53,191 nucleotides of DNA from Cylindrodendrum hubeiense (GCA_014621425.1 JAANBB010000285.1:1-53191); one strand, 5' to 3'; positions 31,584 through 43,151 are shown, numbered from the stretch's first letter. The notes: generated by a model from the letters alone, not told the origin. Program-made: numbers and translations.

Positions 31584-32507
31584 ATGGCCCAACCATCAGA
31601 GGCCGCCCTCTCCGGCGCGGGCCGCATCCGCGCCCTCAAGGACGAAGGTGCCGTCTTCCAAGCATTCGATGCGTACCCTTGGAAGAAGGATAAGATGTTC
31701 ATGGTGAGAACAACTCAGCTCTCAACAACAACCCTCATGCCTCATGCCTCATGCCTCATGCCTCACCCTCCCTCTCGTCTTTGCCCTCGCCCTCGCCCTC
31801 GCCCTCACCCTCGCCCTCACCCTCGCTCTCATCCTCGCCAGTTCCAGTCCTCGTGCTCATCACCCCGCCATCCATAGTCCGGCCTCTACGCCATCCTCGG
31901 CGAACCCGGCCAGCAGAATCCCCAGGCCTCTCTCGCCGACATGGCTATCCACGCCCGCGTCTTCTACTACGCTCAGCGCATCGGCGTCTCTATCGACTTC
32001 GCTCGCTACCAGGCCTGGATCGCCCAGCAGCCCGACCGACAGCCTCCAGATGTCCTCCCGGAGGAATATCACCGCCGGACCAGCTCGGCTCAAAACCCGC
32101 CCGCCCCAGTTCTTGATTGGCAACAGGCCGCCCCCAAGGCTGAGCTGTATGTTGATCGCAAGGCCGCCGCCCAGTCCACTGGTGATCAGCCCAATTATCC
32201 CATGGGCTTCGCCGAGATGCTCAAGCTGTTGCAAGAGGGGAAGCCCGTTCCAGGCATCCGGCAGATTCCCAACACCGTCGTCAGAGACCCTGTCAGTTTC
32301 ATTCCATCCTTGCAGTACGCTTGCCGCCTCCTAATTCATCTTTAGTCTGTAAAACCCGTTGGCGCGAGAGCCGTCCCCAGGAAGCCTTGGGAAAAGGACC
32401 TTGGCCCTGCCGCTCCCGTCCTGGCCGATGTGCCCAAGGCTCTGGATAGGGAGTTCCCCCCTGTCGATGATGATGTCCCTACTTCCTCTCATGTTGGGGC
32501 TGCCTAA
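31584..32507 (+). CDS. KPWE-motif protein (Pex14-like/KPWE domain family), 3 exons
   Basis: Exons 31584-31703, 31878-32291 and 32346-32507 give 231 aa. Seen: a helical first half (SGLYAILGEPGQ...FYYAQRIGVSIDFARYQAWI) and, in the C-terminal half, GFAEMLKLLQEGKPVPGIRQIP followed by RKPWEKDLG, the KPWE block that defines this family in fungi and plants. The family includes peroxisome-related proteins, but the biochemical role is not established. The first intron is long (174 nt) for this region and is largely low-complexity. The second intron uses GTCAGT. No signal peptide or membrane segment. Confidence 0.75.
31738..31845 (+). repeat. low-complexity repeats inside intron 1 of the KPWE gene
   Basis: Tandem CATGCCT units (about 31738-31770) followed by (CCCTCG)n/(CCCTCA)n (about 31785-31835). 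They enlarge the intron to three times the local norm and create spurious long frames. Confidence 0.8.
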
Positions 32508-33296
32508 GCAGATCCCAGCCCGGCCGAGGTTATGATGACTATATATTTGAATCTGTAGCATGAATGGCGTTTGGGTTGCTGGGTTGGCTCATGGTGCTGG
32601 AAACGTGATGCATGCACAATCGTTCTGGGCTTTCTTTTACACCACATCACCATCAAGCCGAGCCCGATATTGGATACTACAAAATTTACCAGCCATCAGC
32701 GTGACCTTGCAAAAAAGAAGCAAAACTAGTATTAATGCGTTGTGGCTAAATAACAAAACAATCTGCCCAGCCCCCCTCGCCTCCGTCCCAAAACAACATA
32801 CACGTTTCCTGTGAATCGACCCTCTCGCCCCTCCCCAAGGATCCTCAACACTAACACTCGCGGGCTAACTGAAGCTGGTCCTGCAAAGGAGTGCCTCCTT
32901 CGGTTAATGAGATTAATGGTTCATGGGTGTGAGATGCAAACTATGGTTCCTCCAGAGAGGATCCTCCTTGTAGTGATTAGTGTCTGCTGTTCCTCCATAT
33001 TGCAAAATCCATAACCATAATGTGTCCAATGCACCCAAGCAAGCAGTAGCCAGCTGAGCGTAGGATGACGTGTGATCTGTAAATTACTTGCATGGGAAGA
33101 TGTTTCTAAGAAAGGCCGACAAATTCTGGTTTGTTCTGTGTGATCTTGACGAACGAACGATTGGCGAATTCAGATAGGGAGTCCCCGACAATATGAGATG
33201 GTGACAAAGAATAGACGCACAAAGGTCGAGAGGTTTGGTTCGATTTCAGGTAGGAGCGTGAAAGACCCTGGGCTTAACCTTTGATAACCCAGAAAA
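32508..33296. other. intergenic between convergent genes
   Basis: 3' flanks of the KPWE and Pumilio genes. Nothing recognisable. Confidence 0.5.
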
Positions 33297-35892
33297 TCAA
33301 CGGTAGGTGGCACCGTAACGAGGTCCTGGAACCATGCGTCCACTCATGCTAGGCCCAGCTCCGGGGCCGGGGCGAGTGGTGACAGCGTGGTTAGTGCAGA
33401 GCATACCAACGCGAGACCCAAACTTAGATCCGCGGAGAGACACCATATGCTTCCGAATGTGGGCAGCAACGATCTCACGATGCTGTGGGGAGGCATTGTT
33501 GAGAATCCACTGGATGAGGTAGTTGCCGTATTGGTCGCTCGCAATGTCGATCAGCGGAATTCGAGTACGATCCCGACGTCCCTCGCAGACTCGGTCAAGA
33601 TAGCGGCTCAGAAACTCGCCACCGCCAATCTTAAGGCACTTCTCGACCACCTTGGAGGCGAATTGATCAGTACTGTACTCGGCCGCGTAGCGGATAACAT
33701 GGTCAATGGCTCGGCTACGGTCGGGAGGGCCGCCGTGTTCGCAAACATGCTGGATGCACCAGTTTCCAAATTGCCCATGAGCAACGATGTCGATGTTTGC
33801 AAGGACTTCCTCGATGCAGGGGCGCTGAAACAAGAATTAGCTTCGAACTTTGGAATAAAACGTAAGCACCATACCTTGTCATCTTCCAAGCAGTTCTCAA
33901 AGATGTTCTGCACAACCAAACTGCCCGTCTCCCCCAAGGCCACCTCGTGCCACATGCCCCTGAGCGCCTCATTGACGTACTTCATGATCTGAGGTGGAGA
34001 CTCCGTCCAGTGAAGCTCGAAGAGCTTCTGCCAGACGTGGCATGCATAACGGTGAATGACAGTCTCCGGGATCCGACGCAAAAGTTCATGAACCATAATT
34101 GCTTTGTAGTTCTCTGGGACTGAGTCGAAGGCTTTCTGGACGACGTGGCAACCAAAGGGGTCCATGGAGAGACTCAGAGTGTTTCCACGAATAGCCTCCG
34201 CAATCTTGATGACCTGCTCGGGGGTACCATGTTCAAAGCAACGCTGAACAAGGAAGTTACCGAAGCGATTGACCATCAACGGATAGGCCTGAGCCACAAT
34301 GGCCTCCACGATCTCGTACTTTTGTTCAGGGGTACCAACCTTGAGTTTCTGCTGCAGAAAGATAGATGCCTGCTGGTCATTGTTGCAGACGATTTTGTCA
34401 ACAATGTACTTCCAGTTGCAGTTGACATTGCGGTCCAGCAGACGGCGGTAGTTGAGTGGCTCAGTTGGTGGTAGATAAGTCTGTCCCTCGGAAGCGCCAG
34501 CCTATTCCTTTGTCAGTGTAAAGCTCAAGTCATGATCTCGAATCTTACTCACTTCGTTCTTCCAGGCCACCTTGGAAGTGAATTCAGAGGCGTGGGGAGA
34601 TAGAGGCGTTCCAACGGGCTGAGGTTGGTAGGGCGAGTACATGCCCATTCCCATCGGCCCAAGTCCCTGAGGGGCATTCATAGGTCCATTAGGCATCGGA
34701 TTGCCCATGAACTCCGACGGACCGCCGTTACTGTTGAAGCCACCCCCATACCCGCTGTTGAATGGCTGGGGCGGGTTGAAACGACTTTCATAGCGGTTTC
34801 CACGACGACCGCTATTGGGACGTACCATTTCCGGGTCAGGGGTGAGGCGCTCACCTCGATACCCGTCCATCATTGGGTAGGGCACGCCATTGGGCTCTGG
34901 ATACGCCTGGTTGAAACCACGGCCTCCCAGCCAGTTACCCGGAGAAGGTTCGGGCACGGGGGCTTGAAGGGTGGTGTTGGCAAATGAGCCTTTTGGGTTT
35001 CCCCAAATTCCCCTGGTACGGTTGAATGTGGTGGATGACATAGCATCACTAGTATCTGACTGAGCATCCTCAGGCGGTCCCCAGGCACTGTCGCGCGACA
35101 TTGGCGCTGCACCCCGCAATCCAAAGCCACATTCGGAATCCGCCTTGACGGAGCGAGTTTGGGCAAGCTCTTGATCAAGCTTAGAAATTTCGTTCTGGGC
35201 CTGGGCAAGCTGCAGCTTGAGGTGAAGGACCTCGTCGTTATCAGAGCGAGTTTCCTCAAGCGTAGCACTTGCTGGGCGCGTTGTTGGGGTAGTGCTGGGA
35301 AAGACATCCGTAGCAGGTGTGATCGGAAGGGAGTTGCTCGAGGATGCGTGGTCCAAGACCCTCGTGTACAGGTTGTCGTCGTCTCTCGACTTCAGGGCTT
35401 CATTTTGCTGGTTCAGAACGGCTTGTTGCTCTGAGAGCTTGGCAAGAAGCTTATCCATCGGGTAGGAATCTTCGGTGGTCGATTTCTCATGACTTATCTT
35501 CATCTTCTGTCGAGATCAGCAAACTAGAAAGGGGACGGAAAAGGGTGTGGTCAACCTTTGGCACTCCTTGATTCGCCAGTTTTGAGGTAGTCAGAGCGGT
35601 GACGTTCTTTTTCATAGAAGCACTGGCTCCGGAAGCTTTCTGCGATGATGATGAGCATTTCTTCTTGCGAGCTTTGCTGGGGCAAAAAGGCTAGCGAGAA
35701 CACCAGGGTAACGAGGGAAGTGAAGCTTCACAGGTGAAAGCCAGAAGCAAAGATAGAGGGGCAACTTACGCCAGCAGCGGTAGATGACGACGACGGATCT
35801 CCGAATCCCTTAGGATTCTCCTCTTGAAGAACACAGGTTGGGATGGGAGTGATCCTTTGTGGAGGGGATCCAGACGTCTCGGAAGTCGGCAT
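33297..35892 (-). CDS. Pumilio (PUF) family RNA-binding protein, 5 exons
   Basis: Exons 35892-35770, 35690-35556, 35506-34553, 34501-33875 and 33824-33297 give 788 aa. The N-terminal half is disordered, Pro/Gly/Asn-rich, with a Gln/Leu-rich coiled coil (LLAKLSEQQAVLNQQNEALK) and a second one near ELAQTRS. The C-terminal half is a PUF domain of about eight repeats; helix-2 cores seen in order include NFLVQRCFE, CHVVQKAFD, CHVWQKLFE, SLVVQNIFE, NWCIQHVCE, SKVVEKCLK, NYLIQWILN and SRVGMLC. Nx-x-x-Q type triplets imply sequence-specific 3'UTR binding, typically repressing or relocating mRNAs. The layout, with a long N-terminus and C-terminal PUF, resembles the S. pombe Mpf1-like group, but orthology is not certain. 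The short final exon region ends in a Gly/Pro/Arg-rich tail. Confidence 0.9.
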
Positions 35893-37364
35893 GGTCAGGC
35901 ACCAGGTCGACGAACGGGTGAATCAAAGATCAGGCTTGGAAGGGGAATAAGATGATCAAGACTCGTCGTAAAGAAGGGATCGATTTGATCAACAAGAGTG
36001 AGTGTGGTTGGAGTGAAATCCGTGGTGTTGGGTGGAAGAGAGAGAAAAACGAAGAGATGAAGGGTGGAGGGTTGAAGTGGGAGAGGTTGGCAGCCAAGGC
36101 GAGAGTTATTCACTGCCGCAGCACCACTGCAGGAACAAGCAAGAAAAAGCGAGGGGAAGGAACCCCGAACCAGTTGCAGCAAGCCCGACAGGCATATGCA
36201 CTAATGCATCAGCGACATCAGGCAGAGCCGGCAACTGGCAAGCAACTGGACAACGGGTGCGAAGACGTTTGCCCCGTTTGTAAGGTGGCACAACTGCGTT
36301 CCGGGCTGCATTACTTTCATTCTAACACATACCTAGGTGGCTATCAGAAAGAGCTCAAGCGGAACATCTTTTGGATTCTGCCTATTTCCTTTCGATTGGA
36401 AATAGTGTTCTCGGTACTCTACTTTGTGAGCAGATAGAAGGCATTGAACCCTGTCAATCATGCACTTACCTAGGTAGGTACCTAGGTACCTTAGGTACTC
36501 AGGTAGGTAGGTAGGTAGGTACCCACACACGCAAAGAGATACCTGTGTGAGGAGCGAGGCCAAATTGAAGCGAAGCTTCAGGGACATTGCAACGGGGAGC
36601 ACGATGAGAGCACGCGAGCTGAACCTCCTGCACATCCACGCACAACCCATTCGGTTAGCTGCCGAGGCGGCAAGAAAGACAGGGCCACTCAATATGTCAA
36701 ATGAAGAGGCAAGAATGTTGCATCTACTAGGCAATTTCAGAGCAACAGCACGAGTGGTACGCAAATTCTCAAGTGTTTAGAAGGAGAAATAGTTCAAAGC
36801 AAGAAAGATGGAAGACTTGCACGCACCGCTTTTGGTTGACTTCTCTCATCATTCCCGTCCATGTCTCGGAGATACTCAACAGGCACCTACTAGGTAAGGT
36901 ACCGTACCTAAGGAAGCCATTTCTTGCGGCATGAGAATTGAGTACTTACATGGTGCTCGCGAGTAGGGAGGTCAGTGTCGCTTTGATAATGCGAGCTCTA
37001 TCTGATCATAATATCACTCAGGTAGCCAAAATTAATGGAACACACTACCGACCAGTCCCATCAATCACCACGCAAGCAATCCAAACAGGTCGTTGCTTGA
37101 GAACTGATGCAGTGCAAATCACAGATTCCCAACATTTTTACATCATATGGAGCTAGGTGCTGAGTGATGGTACAAATAGTTTTACATGCACAGATGGAAA
37201 ACCACGCTGCAAGCATCTCTTACTTCCAGGCTTCCCTTATCCCCCTCATACATCTACAGAATGGCACAATTCCCAAGTCATCTATCGTCCGCTTTATGCA
37301 GTAGGTATCGTCGAAGAACCAAACGTCTGGATCGGGTGCATCATCGTGGGTGTCGATCGTCGCT
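35893..37364. other. intergenic with TACCTAGGTA-type repeats
   Basis: Promoter of the Pumilio gene on the left and the 3' flank of rsm27 on the right. Contains the GGTA/TACCTAGG repeat block (36467-36522) and a smaller relative at 36884-36912. A frame at 36604-36780 (58 codons) has no support as a gene. Confidence 0.5.
36467..36522. repeat. GGTA microsatellite with TACCTAGGTA palindromes
   Basis: TTACCTAGGTAGGTACCTAGG-like palindromic units followed by about five GGTA tetranucleotides. Related motifs recur at 31031-31074 and 36884-36912, all in upstream DNA. Confidence 0.85.
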
Positions 37365-37840
37365 TTAACGCTTCTTGCTGGTAGGAGCTGCACTGCTGTT
37401 AGCCATTGGCCTTGCTTCTCGGGAGCCATCGCACATACCCGGGGGTCCCGTCTTCTTCTTGGGCGCGCTCTTTCCGCGGAGCTTGAGTCTGTTGTCGAAC
37501 GGTCAGCTGCCTGCGCGGTACAAAGGTGTGTCATGTCCACGCTTACTCCTCAATGTACTCGAATCGGTCCTCCTCAGCCTCATCCCAGGTTCCCAGGACG
37601 GGGCCGAATTCGGCCTTCAGGTCCTTGATCGTCGCCGTCTTCCGCGGGTAGTAGGCAGCCATCGCCGGGCCCTTCAATCGCTGTCGCAGGATCTTATTGC
37701 CCATTCGGACACCCTGGGGGTTGTATGATGTCGCGAAGACCTGGCATTGCGCCTTGGGGCAGTCAGAAAATGCATCGCAGAGTGATGCTATGGGGTCTCA
37801 CCTTCATCAAATCGAGTACTCGCGCTCGTGGGACACTCAT
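37365..37840 (-). CDS. rsm27: mitochondrial small-subunit ribosomal protein mS33 (Rsm27), 4 exons
   Basis: Exons 37840-37802, 37752-37547, 37488-37439 and 37387-37365 give 105 aa. Seen: MSVPRARVLDLMKAQCQVF, then SYNPQGVRMGNKILRQRLKGP, the core block of the S27/S33 mitochondrial ribosomal protein family, then TWDEAEEDRFEYIE and a Lys-rich C-terminus ending PTSKKR. It is part of the mitochondrial 37S subunit. Introns are 49-58 nt. The first acceptor is CCAAG and the fourth exon only 23 nt, which is why no long open frame marks this gene. It diverges from the RNase III gene across 257 bp. Confidence 0.9.
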
Positions 37841-38097
37841 CTTGGCATTGTCGACATGAAATGTGCTTCCGTCAACTTTTTTCGAGGTTGGAAGGACGTT
37901 TGAAGCATCTGGGCCGACGTCGCGCATGCGGATCCTGATTGGTCATGCACTTTTCTGGTGGGTCGCAACCCTGCAACGCAGCTTGAAGATCCAGAAGAGA
38001 GTGAGCCTCAGTCCTAAATCTCATGAATTCTACATCCTCAACCCAAACAACCAGAACTTATACCAAACCTGTGCATCATTGACGCCCAATCTTTAAA

Positions 38098-39096
38098 ATG
38101 AGCAAGCGCCCGAGCTCAAGTACAGAAGAAGACCAGAGTCAACGAAAACGGCATCATGGCGAAGCCAGCTCAAGATCGCTCCCAATCCCAGACCTAAGCA
38201 CAGCAACACCCTGGTCATCCTCCGACATCTCCTCTGAATTGCCGCCGCTGCCTGAAATCTCGAGCTCGGAGCTCGAGCTTGCAGCGTTCAGTCACCCGGG
38301 AATCGGCCATGGTCCCAACTATGAACGCCTAGAGTGGCTTGGCGATGCATACATTGAGATGATTGCCACGGCCCTCATTTTTCAGACGTTTGGCCTCAGC
38401 TCAGCGGGACGAAGCTCCCAAATCCGCGAACAGTTGGTCCGTAACGTCACGCTGGCAGGGTATTTTCGGCAGTACAAAATGGAGAAACGGGCACGCCTAC
38501 CTGCTGATATGGGCAACATGGAGGAACTTATCCTGGCGAAAACAAAAGACAAGGAACTCATCAAAATCCAAGGCGATATTTTCGAGGCTTTCGTCGCTGC
38601 CGTGGTTCTCTCTGACCCCGTCAACGGTCTCGCCACTGTAATCACCTGGCTGAAGTCGCTTTGGGGCAGAACGATTAAGGATCAGATCAAGCAAGCAGAG
38701 AAGGCCAGCAACTCGATACCTTTGATCGGAGGGAACCAGTCTACGACATCCGGAGGGACTGGCGCGAAGGAAGTGACAGCCAAAGAGCGCCTGGCACAGG
38801 TTCTGGTGGTCAAGGGAATCCACCTGCGGTACGAAGACATGCCGAACAACGACAAGAAGGATAAGAACCTCGGGCTACCGTTATTCTCGGTTGGCATTTA
38901 TCTTGACGGGTGGGGAGAGAAGAACAAGTATCTGGGCGTGGGTACGGCACTGAAGAAGAAGGAGGCGGGCCAGAAAGCGGCGGCGATGGCGTTGCAGAAT
39001 AAGAAACTGATGACGCTCTATGGGGATAAAAAACGGGCTTTCATGGAGACGCAAAAAGCATTGGAGGAGACAAACGGGAAGGAGGGCTCAAAATAG
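38098..39096 (+). CDS. RNase III-domain protein
   Basis: An intronless 332-aa protein. Seen: the RNase III signature NYERLEWLGDAYIEM (Glu and Asp metal ligands present), the IREQLVRNVTLAGYF helix, and the second acidic motif IQGDIFEAFVAAV, so the catalytic centre looks intact. The last third (about residues 225-310) resembles a divergent double-stranded RNA-binding fold ending in KKKEAGQKAAAMAL. Family role: cleavage of double-stranded RNA, as in Rnt1-type processing of rRNA and small RNAs; a mitochondrial ribosome-associated member (mL44/mL57-like) is an alternative, because the neighbour is a mitoribosomal gene. The N-terminus is Ser-rich and disordered, without a clear presequence. Confidence 0.85.
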   Translation: MSKRPSSSTEEDQSQRKRHHGEASSRSLPIPDLSTATPWSSSDISSELPPLPEISSSELELAAFSHPGIGHGPNYERLEWLGDAYIEMIATALIFQTFGLSSAGRSSQIREQLVRNVTLAGYFRQYKMEKRARLPADMGNMEELILAKTKDKELIKIQGDIFEAFVAAVVLSDPVNGLATVITWLKSLWGRTIKDQIKQAEKASNSIPLIGGNQSTTSGGTGAKEVTAKERLAQVLVVKGIHLRYEDMPNNDKKDKNLGLPLFSVGIYLDGWGEKNKYLGVGTALKKKEAGQKAAAMALQNKKLMTLYGDKKRAFMETQKALEETNGKEGSK

Positions 39097-40198
39097 TGCA
39101 CTCAATGGTTGGGTCAGGGCAACGAGCGCTGTGGTAGGCCGTGCATGTACATTCAGGTACGAATAGAATATTGACTACAATTGATACCCGCATTTTGGCA
39201 ACCGTACGTGTGTCTCGCTCGCTGAACAGTGCATGAACAACAATTTAACGACGTGCATTAAATGATTTCAGCTCGAAATCTCGTATCCTTGGGCTGATAT
39301 TTTTTTTGAGTGCTTCCTTGAGAGATACCGAGTTATCTGCGACCTCATTTCAAATGCAATGGAACACGACGCCTCCCAAGGCTCAAAGCAACCCGATATT
39401 CAGTGTACAGGGCTGTCATATGCCACGGTTATCGTGAGGCTCTCCAACCAGACACCTCGGCCGAACCAGTTCGCTAAAATATTGCGGGGGAGCACGCAAT
39501 CATGCACAGGAATTGGCTTTCTGGAAATTAAGCATGGAGAAATCGCAGGGGTCGGGTTGTTTTGGTCGTCTGTCGCGGCTTCACGTGTCTCGGGACGTCA
39601 GCGCGCGAGGGGGGCCGGATGCTGGAGGTGGGTAGCATCCAGCGCCATGACACTCATGACAGTGACGTTTGTAGCGGACGTCAACAGCGGTTGGCGCATG
39701 CAATTAGCTGTGTGTGGTGCAGCTGGCCTAGCTCCTAGTTGACCCTGGCCTGGACCGCGCCGATTCCAGCGCCGCGCCGAGGTCAAAAGCGATTGATTTG
39801 CCGATGAACGGACACGGCCTCCGCAGTACCATTGGCACCCACCCCCGTCGTCGCCCGTCTAGTCTCCATCATACATCATCATCATCGCCACCTGCTCTAC
39901 TCGCCGGCGCCTCGGTTTGGACCCTACGTTAGGGTTTTTCCATGGAGTTGCAGGTCTGCTCGACCAGGCGTTCGGGATAACTCCATTGTCGTCGTCGTTG
40001 CTTCCGGTATCCTCGCAGCGCCTAATCAATCCCCCTGCGTTTGCTCGGCCAGTGGGGTGTCTCGGTCACCAAGCCGCGGTTCGGACGGCCCAGGGCCCGA
40101 TAAAGGGTATCCGGATCCAACTTGTGTCGCCACAACCCGTCGACTCTATCGCCCACTGTTGAGGATCTGCGGGGTGTTGTCTCGTCACATCGCTCACC
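39097..40198. other. intergenic: promoter and likely 5'UTR of atg37
   Basis: No gene supported. A 127-codon frame at 39359-39742 starts with ATG but shows no family or composition signal. The pyrimidine-rich stretch 39830-40190 fits a long leader with upstream ATGs. Confidence 0.4.
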
Positions 40199-41201
40199 AT
40201 GGCCGATTCAGTTGGTACGTGCCATCATATCAGCCTCCCTCGCCGTCCCGGCCACTGCTTCTCGGCCACTGCTGACGTCTGACCACTAGATCGCGTGTTC
40301 GTCCACGCCCTCAACACCGTCAAGAAGATTCCCAAGACCGGCGCCTCACGACCGCCCCCTTCCGACCGACTCCGCCTCTATGGACTCTACAAGCAAGCCA
40401 TGGAGGGCGACGTCGACGGCGTCATGGAGCGCCCGACCTCCGCCTCTGGTATGACGCCCGATGACCTTAAGCGCGAGAAGGACAAGTGGGATGCGTGGAA
40501 TATGCAGAAGGGCCTCAGTCGGACAGAGTCCAAGAGGAGGTATATCGAGGCCCTGATAGACACCATGCATCGATATGCAACAACACCGTGAGTAGATGCG
40601 TTCCGAGCTTCATGTGGGCGGCCACTGACCAGCTTCTTATTCCAGGGACGCACGAGAGCTCGTCGATGAACTCGAATTCGTCTGGAACCAAATCAAACAC
40701 AACAGCCCCAGTTCATCCATGTCCTCGCCCAAAGCTAACCGCTCCACGGCCGCATCGCAACATTTCCAAGACAACGCAAGCGACCCCGAGGGCCCCATGA
40801 AGATCATCAGTCCCATGAGCGAGCATGACGAGGCTGAACTGCAGTCCATACGGCAGATGGACATGGAGGAAGAACTAGAAGGACAGAACCCAGTCCAGAG
40901 GGGCAGCCGGTGGCAGCGCAAGGTGGAACGCGCGCTGACGACCATGTCGGCCGAGGTCGCTGCGCTGCGGGAACAAATCACAACAGGACGCGAGTGGCGG
41001 GCCAAGAAGGAACGCAGCTTCCCGGCCTGGGCTAACTGGTTGGCATGGCTTGTAATGAAGCACCTCCTTGCCGACCTCGTAATCCTCGCCATTGTTCTAA
41101 TATGGATGCGGAGGCGCAAAGACCGACGGCTGGAAGATTTGGTGAGAGCCGCCTTCAAGCTCGTGAGGGAGTATATCCGGAACATTCTTCCGGCTCGATG
41201 A
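40199..41201 (+). CDS. atg37: acyl-CoA-binding, tail-anchored autophagy/pexophagy protein Atg37 (ACBD5-like), 3 exons
   Basis: Exons 40199-40214 (MADSV), 40290-40587 and 40646-41201 give 289 aa. Seen: an acyl-CoA-binding domain at about residues 5-105, with FVHALNTVKKIPKTG, RLRLYGLYKQAMEGDV and KWDAWNMQKGLSRTESKRRYI, then a disordered acidic linker, a coiled coil (RWQRKVERALTTMSAEVAALREQI, shown here as two blocks around residue 205), and a transmembrane helix near 250-270 followed by a basic tail. In yeasts, Atg37 sits in the peroxisomal membrane, binds palmitoyl-CoA and helps recruit Atg30/Atg11 for pexophagy. The first exon is only 16 nt. Typical order and length of the family. Confidence 0.88.
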
Positions 41202-42234
41202 TGAGAAGCCGGCGCGAAACACCGGCCACCTACCCGCAAGAAATTGCGAAACCCAGAGGCGAGAACAACCCGTCTCAAAGGAGCATCGTCGACAAAGATA
41301 ATGACGCAACGATATATCCCTCGATGGCATTCTCACCCTTCCCCCACGATTCCCCAGACGCCGCCGGCTACCAAAGGAAAGACGATACCGCAACATACTA
41401 CTATATACGCGCCTCACATATTGGTTTCCATCTGGCCTAGGATATACAACAGATGGAAGGGCTGGAGGGCCTCGGGGAAGGGTCCCGGCCGGGTCAGATA
41501 TCAACTGACAACCGGTCGTTACAACACACGCCCAACACCCTCGGCGGGAGACCACAGCATTGACTAGGCCAAGGCGCTTTTGGAGTCAGGGATTACAGAT
41601 TATGATTTAGAGCCAAGAGGGCCGGTTTACATAGTGACATGTAGATACTATGATAGCTACTTACCTGCCTTGTTTATAGAACCTTTGTACAGTGCCCTTG
41701 TTCTGCCATGCCTGCGTGAAGCGTAGTGAAGCTGTTTCCTGTTTCCATACGTCATGGCGACGGTGAGGCAACGATCAAGCGACAGCCAACAAAGCAACCT
41801 CCCTCCACAAAGGCAATTCATACAACGACGCCTCCATCACGAAAGCCCCATTCTCTGCCTCAGCAATCACAAAGTCCAAATCCAAACCCCCCGTAATCGG
41901 CCTCACTCGCATGCCGCGAAGCCACAGGGCGAGTTGTTATGCAGGTACCGACGCGGTCAGCGGGTGCTGCATTCGTCTGCTCTCAGCGACTCGCTCACCC
42001 ACTGGCCGGCACACTGCGCGCCAACATCAATCACTCAGACGCCGCACTTGCATGAAACAGGAAATCTGCAGCCCGGCACAACCTCACACAAGCCACCCGT
42101 CATTCACGCCCTGACGATCCCCAACGACGGCGGGGCTTAGGCGCGGTGTTTTAGTGCTGTGTTTTAGTGCTCGCTCATCCGCCTGCTACAGAGAGGAGCC
42201 GCCGCCATCGCATCCCGTCTTGAAAAAGGCAGCC
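41202..42234. other. intergenic
   Basis: 3' flank of atg37 and promoter of the 214-aa gene. Open frames here are shadows or low-quality; no recognised element. Confidence 0.45.
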
Positions 42235-42879
42235 ATGGCGCAGCCTCAACACCACGTCCCGGGCTCTGAGGCTCTCACCACCGCAGCAGCAAGCGTCCCT
42301 CAACCCTCGTTCGCCGCCGGCATCATCCCCACCACAGAGCACGATCCAGCCGGGCACCCAATCATCCCGGATTTATCCATCACCGGCGGCATCTTCGTCC
42401 CCATCAAGTCCGACCTCGCCGCGCCCTTCACTCCGCCCACCACCAGAATCGCACGCCTGCGCGAGGTCCTGGCCCTGCTGGACTCGCACTCTGCCGCCGT
42501 CCAGTCCAATCTGTTAGACCTCTTCACCCGCGAATGCGCTCGCATCACCCAGGTGGGCCGTCGCCAGGAGGCCGCCCTCGCCCAGGACGCGCTTCAAGAC
42601 ATTCCCCATGGCCTGGAGCTCAACGACCTCGACGAGATGATCGTCAACATGACGGAGCCGCACAACCCTGCCTTAGACTACAACATGACCGCCATCACGG
42701 AACCAGAATTCCCCCCCGTCATCGCCGCCCGCTCGCCCCGCGAATGGACAGCCAACGAACTGCTCCGCGGCATAAATAAAGCGGCCGGCGACCTAGAGGG
42801 CTACGAGAACCACGTCAAAAGAGTCCGGGAATCCTACGAGCAGGCTCTCAAGGTAGAGCTGGAGCGCGAGGCTGAATAG
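42235..42879 (+). CDS. hypothetical protein with C-terminal helical region (214 aa)
   Basis: An intronless frame from an ATG in a good context (GCAGCCATGGCG). Residues 1-80 are Pro/Ala/Thr-rich and contain the ordered-looking PIIPDLSITGGIFVPIKSD; residues 85-125 and 175-214 are predicted helical (for example LRGINKAAGDLEGYENHV). No family was recognised. Length and helical layout would suit a small subunit of a protein complex, but that is a guess. It is convergent with nuo78 across 272 bp. Codon use is GC3-rich like its neighbours, which supports real coding. Confidence 0.65.
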   Translation: MAQPQHHVPGSEALTTAAASVPQPSFAAGIIPTTEHDPAGHPIIPDLSITGGIFVPIKSDLAAPFTPPTTRIARLREVLALLDSHSAAVQSNLLDLFTRECARITQVGRRQEAALAQDALQDIPHGLELNDLDEMIVNMTEPHNPALDYNMTAITEPEFPPVIAARSPREWTANELLRGINKAAGDLEGYENHVKRVRESYEQALKVELEREAE

Positions 42880-43151
42880 GAACGAGCCAGGCAATCCGGC
42901 GCTCGCCTTGAGCACCGTACAATTCCAAAGAAGAGACGATACTTCCTACCGAGCTGCAAACAACGCCGACAGTCAAGTGGGACAGGATGATGTAAAAAGG
43001 CTTTAATTTTAAAGACGTTCACGCCGCGAGGGGGGGACCAGCATGTCAACTTATTTACCTTCACCCTCCAGCCCGACGTCCTATATGTACAAGCACTGCG
43101 AACATCCCATACGCAAAAACGAAATCTTTCTATTCTTTTACAGCCGCCTCC

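Noticed and set aside
36547..36780. 77-codon frame in the Pumilio upstream region
   Set aside because: Begins at GTG; the internal ATG frame is 58 codons with no recognisable features.
39359..39742. 127-codon frame upstream of atg37
   Set aside because: ATG-initiated, but no domain, no homologous features and no sign of codon bias; it lies in probable promoter DNA.
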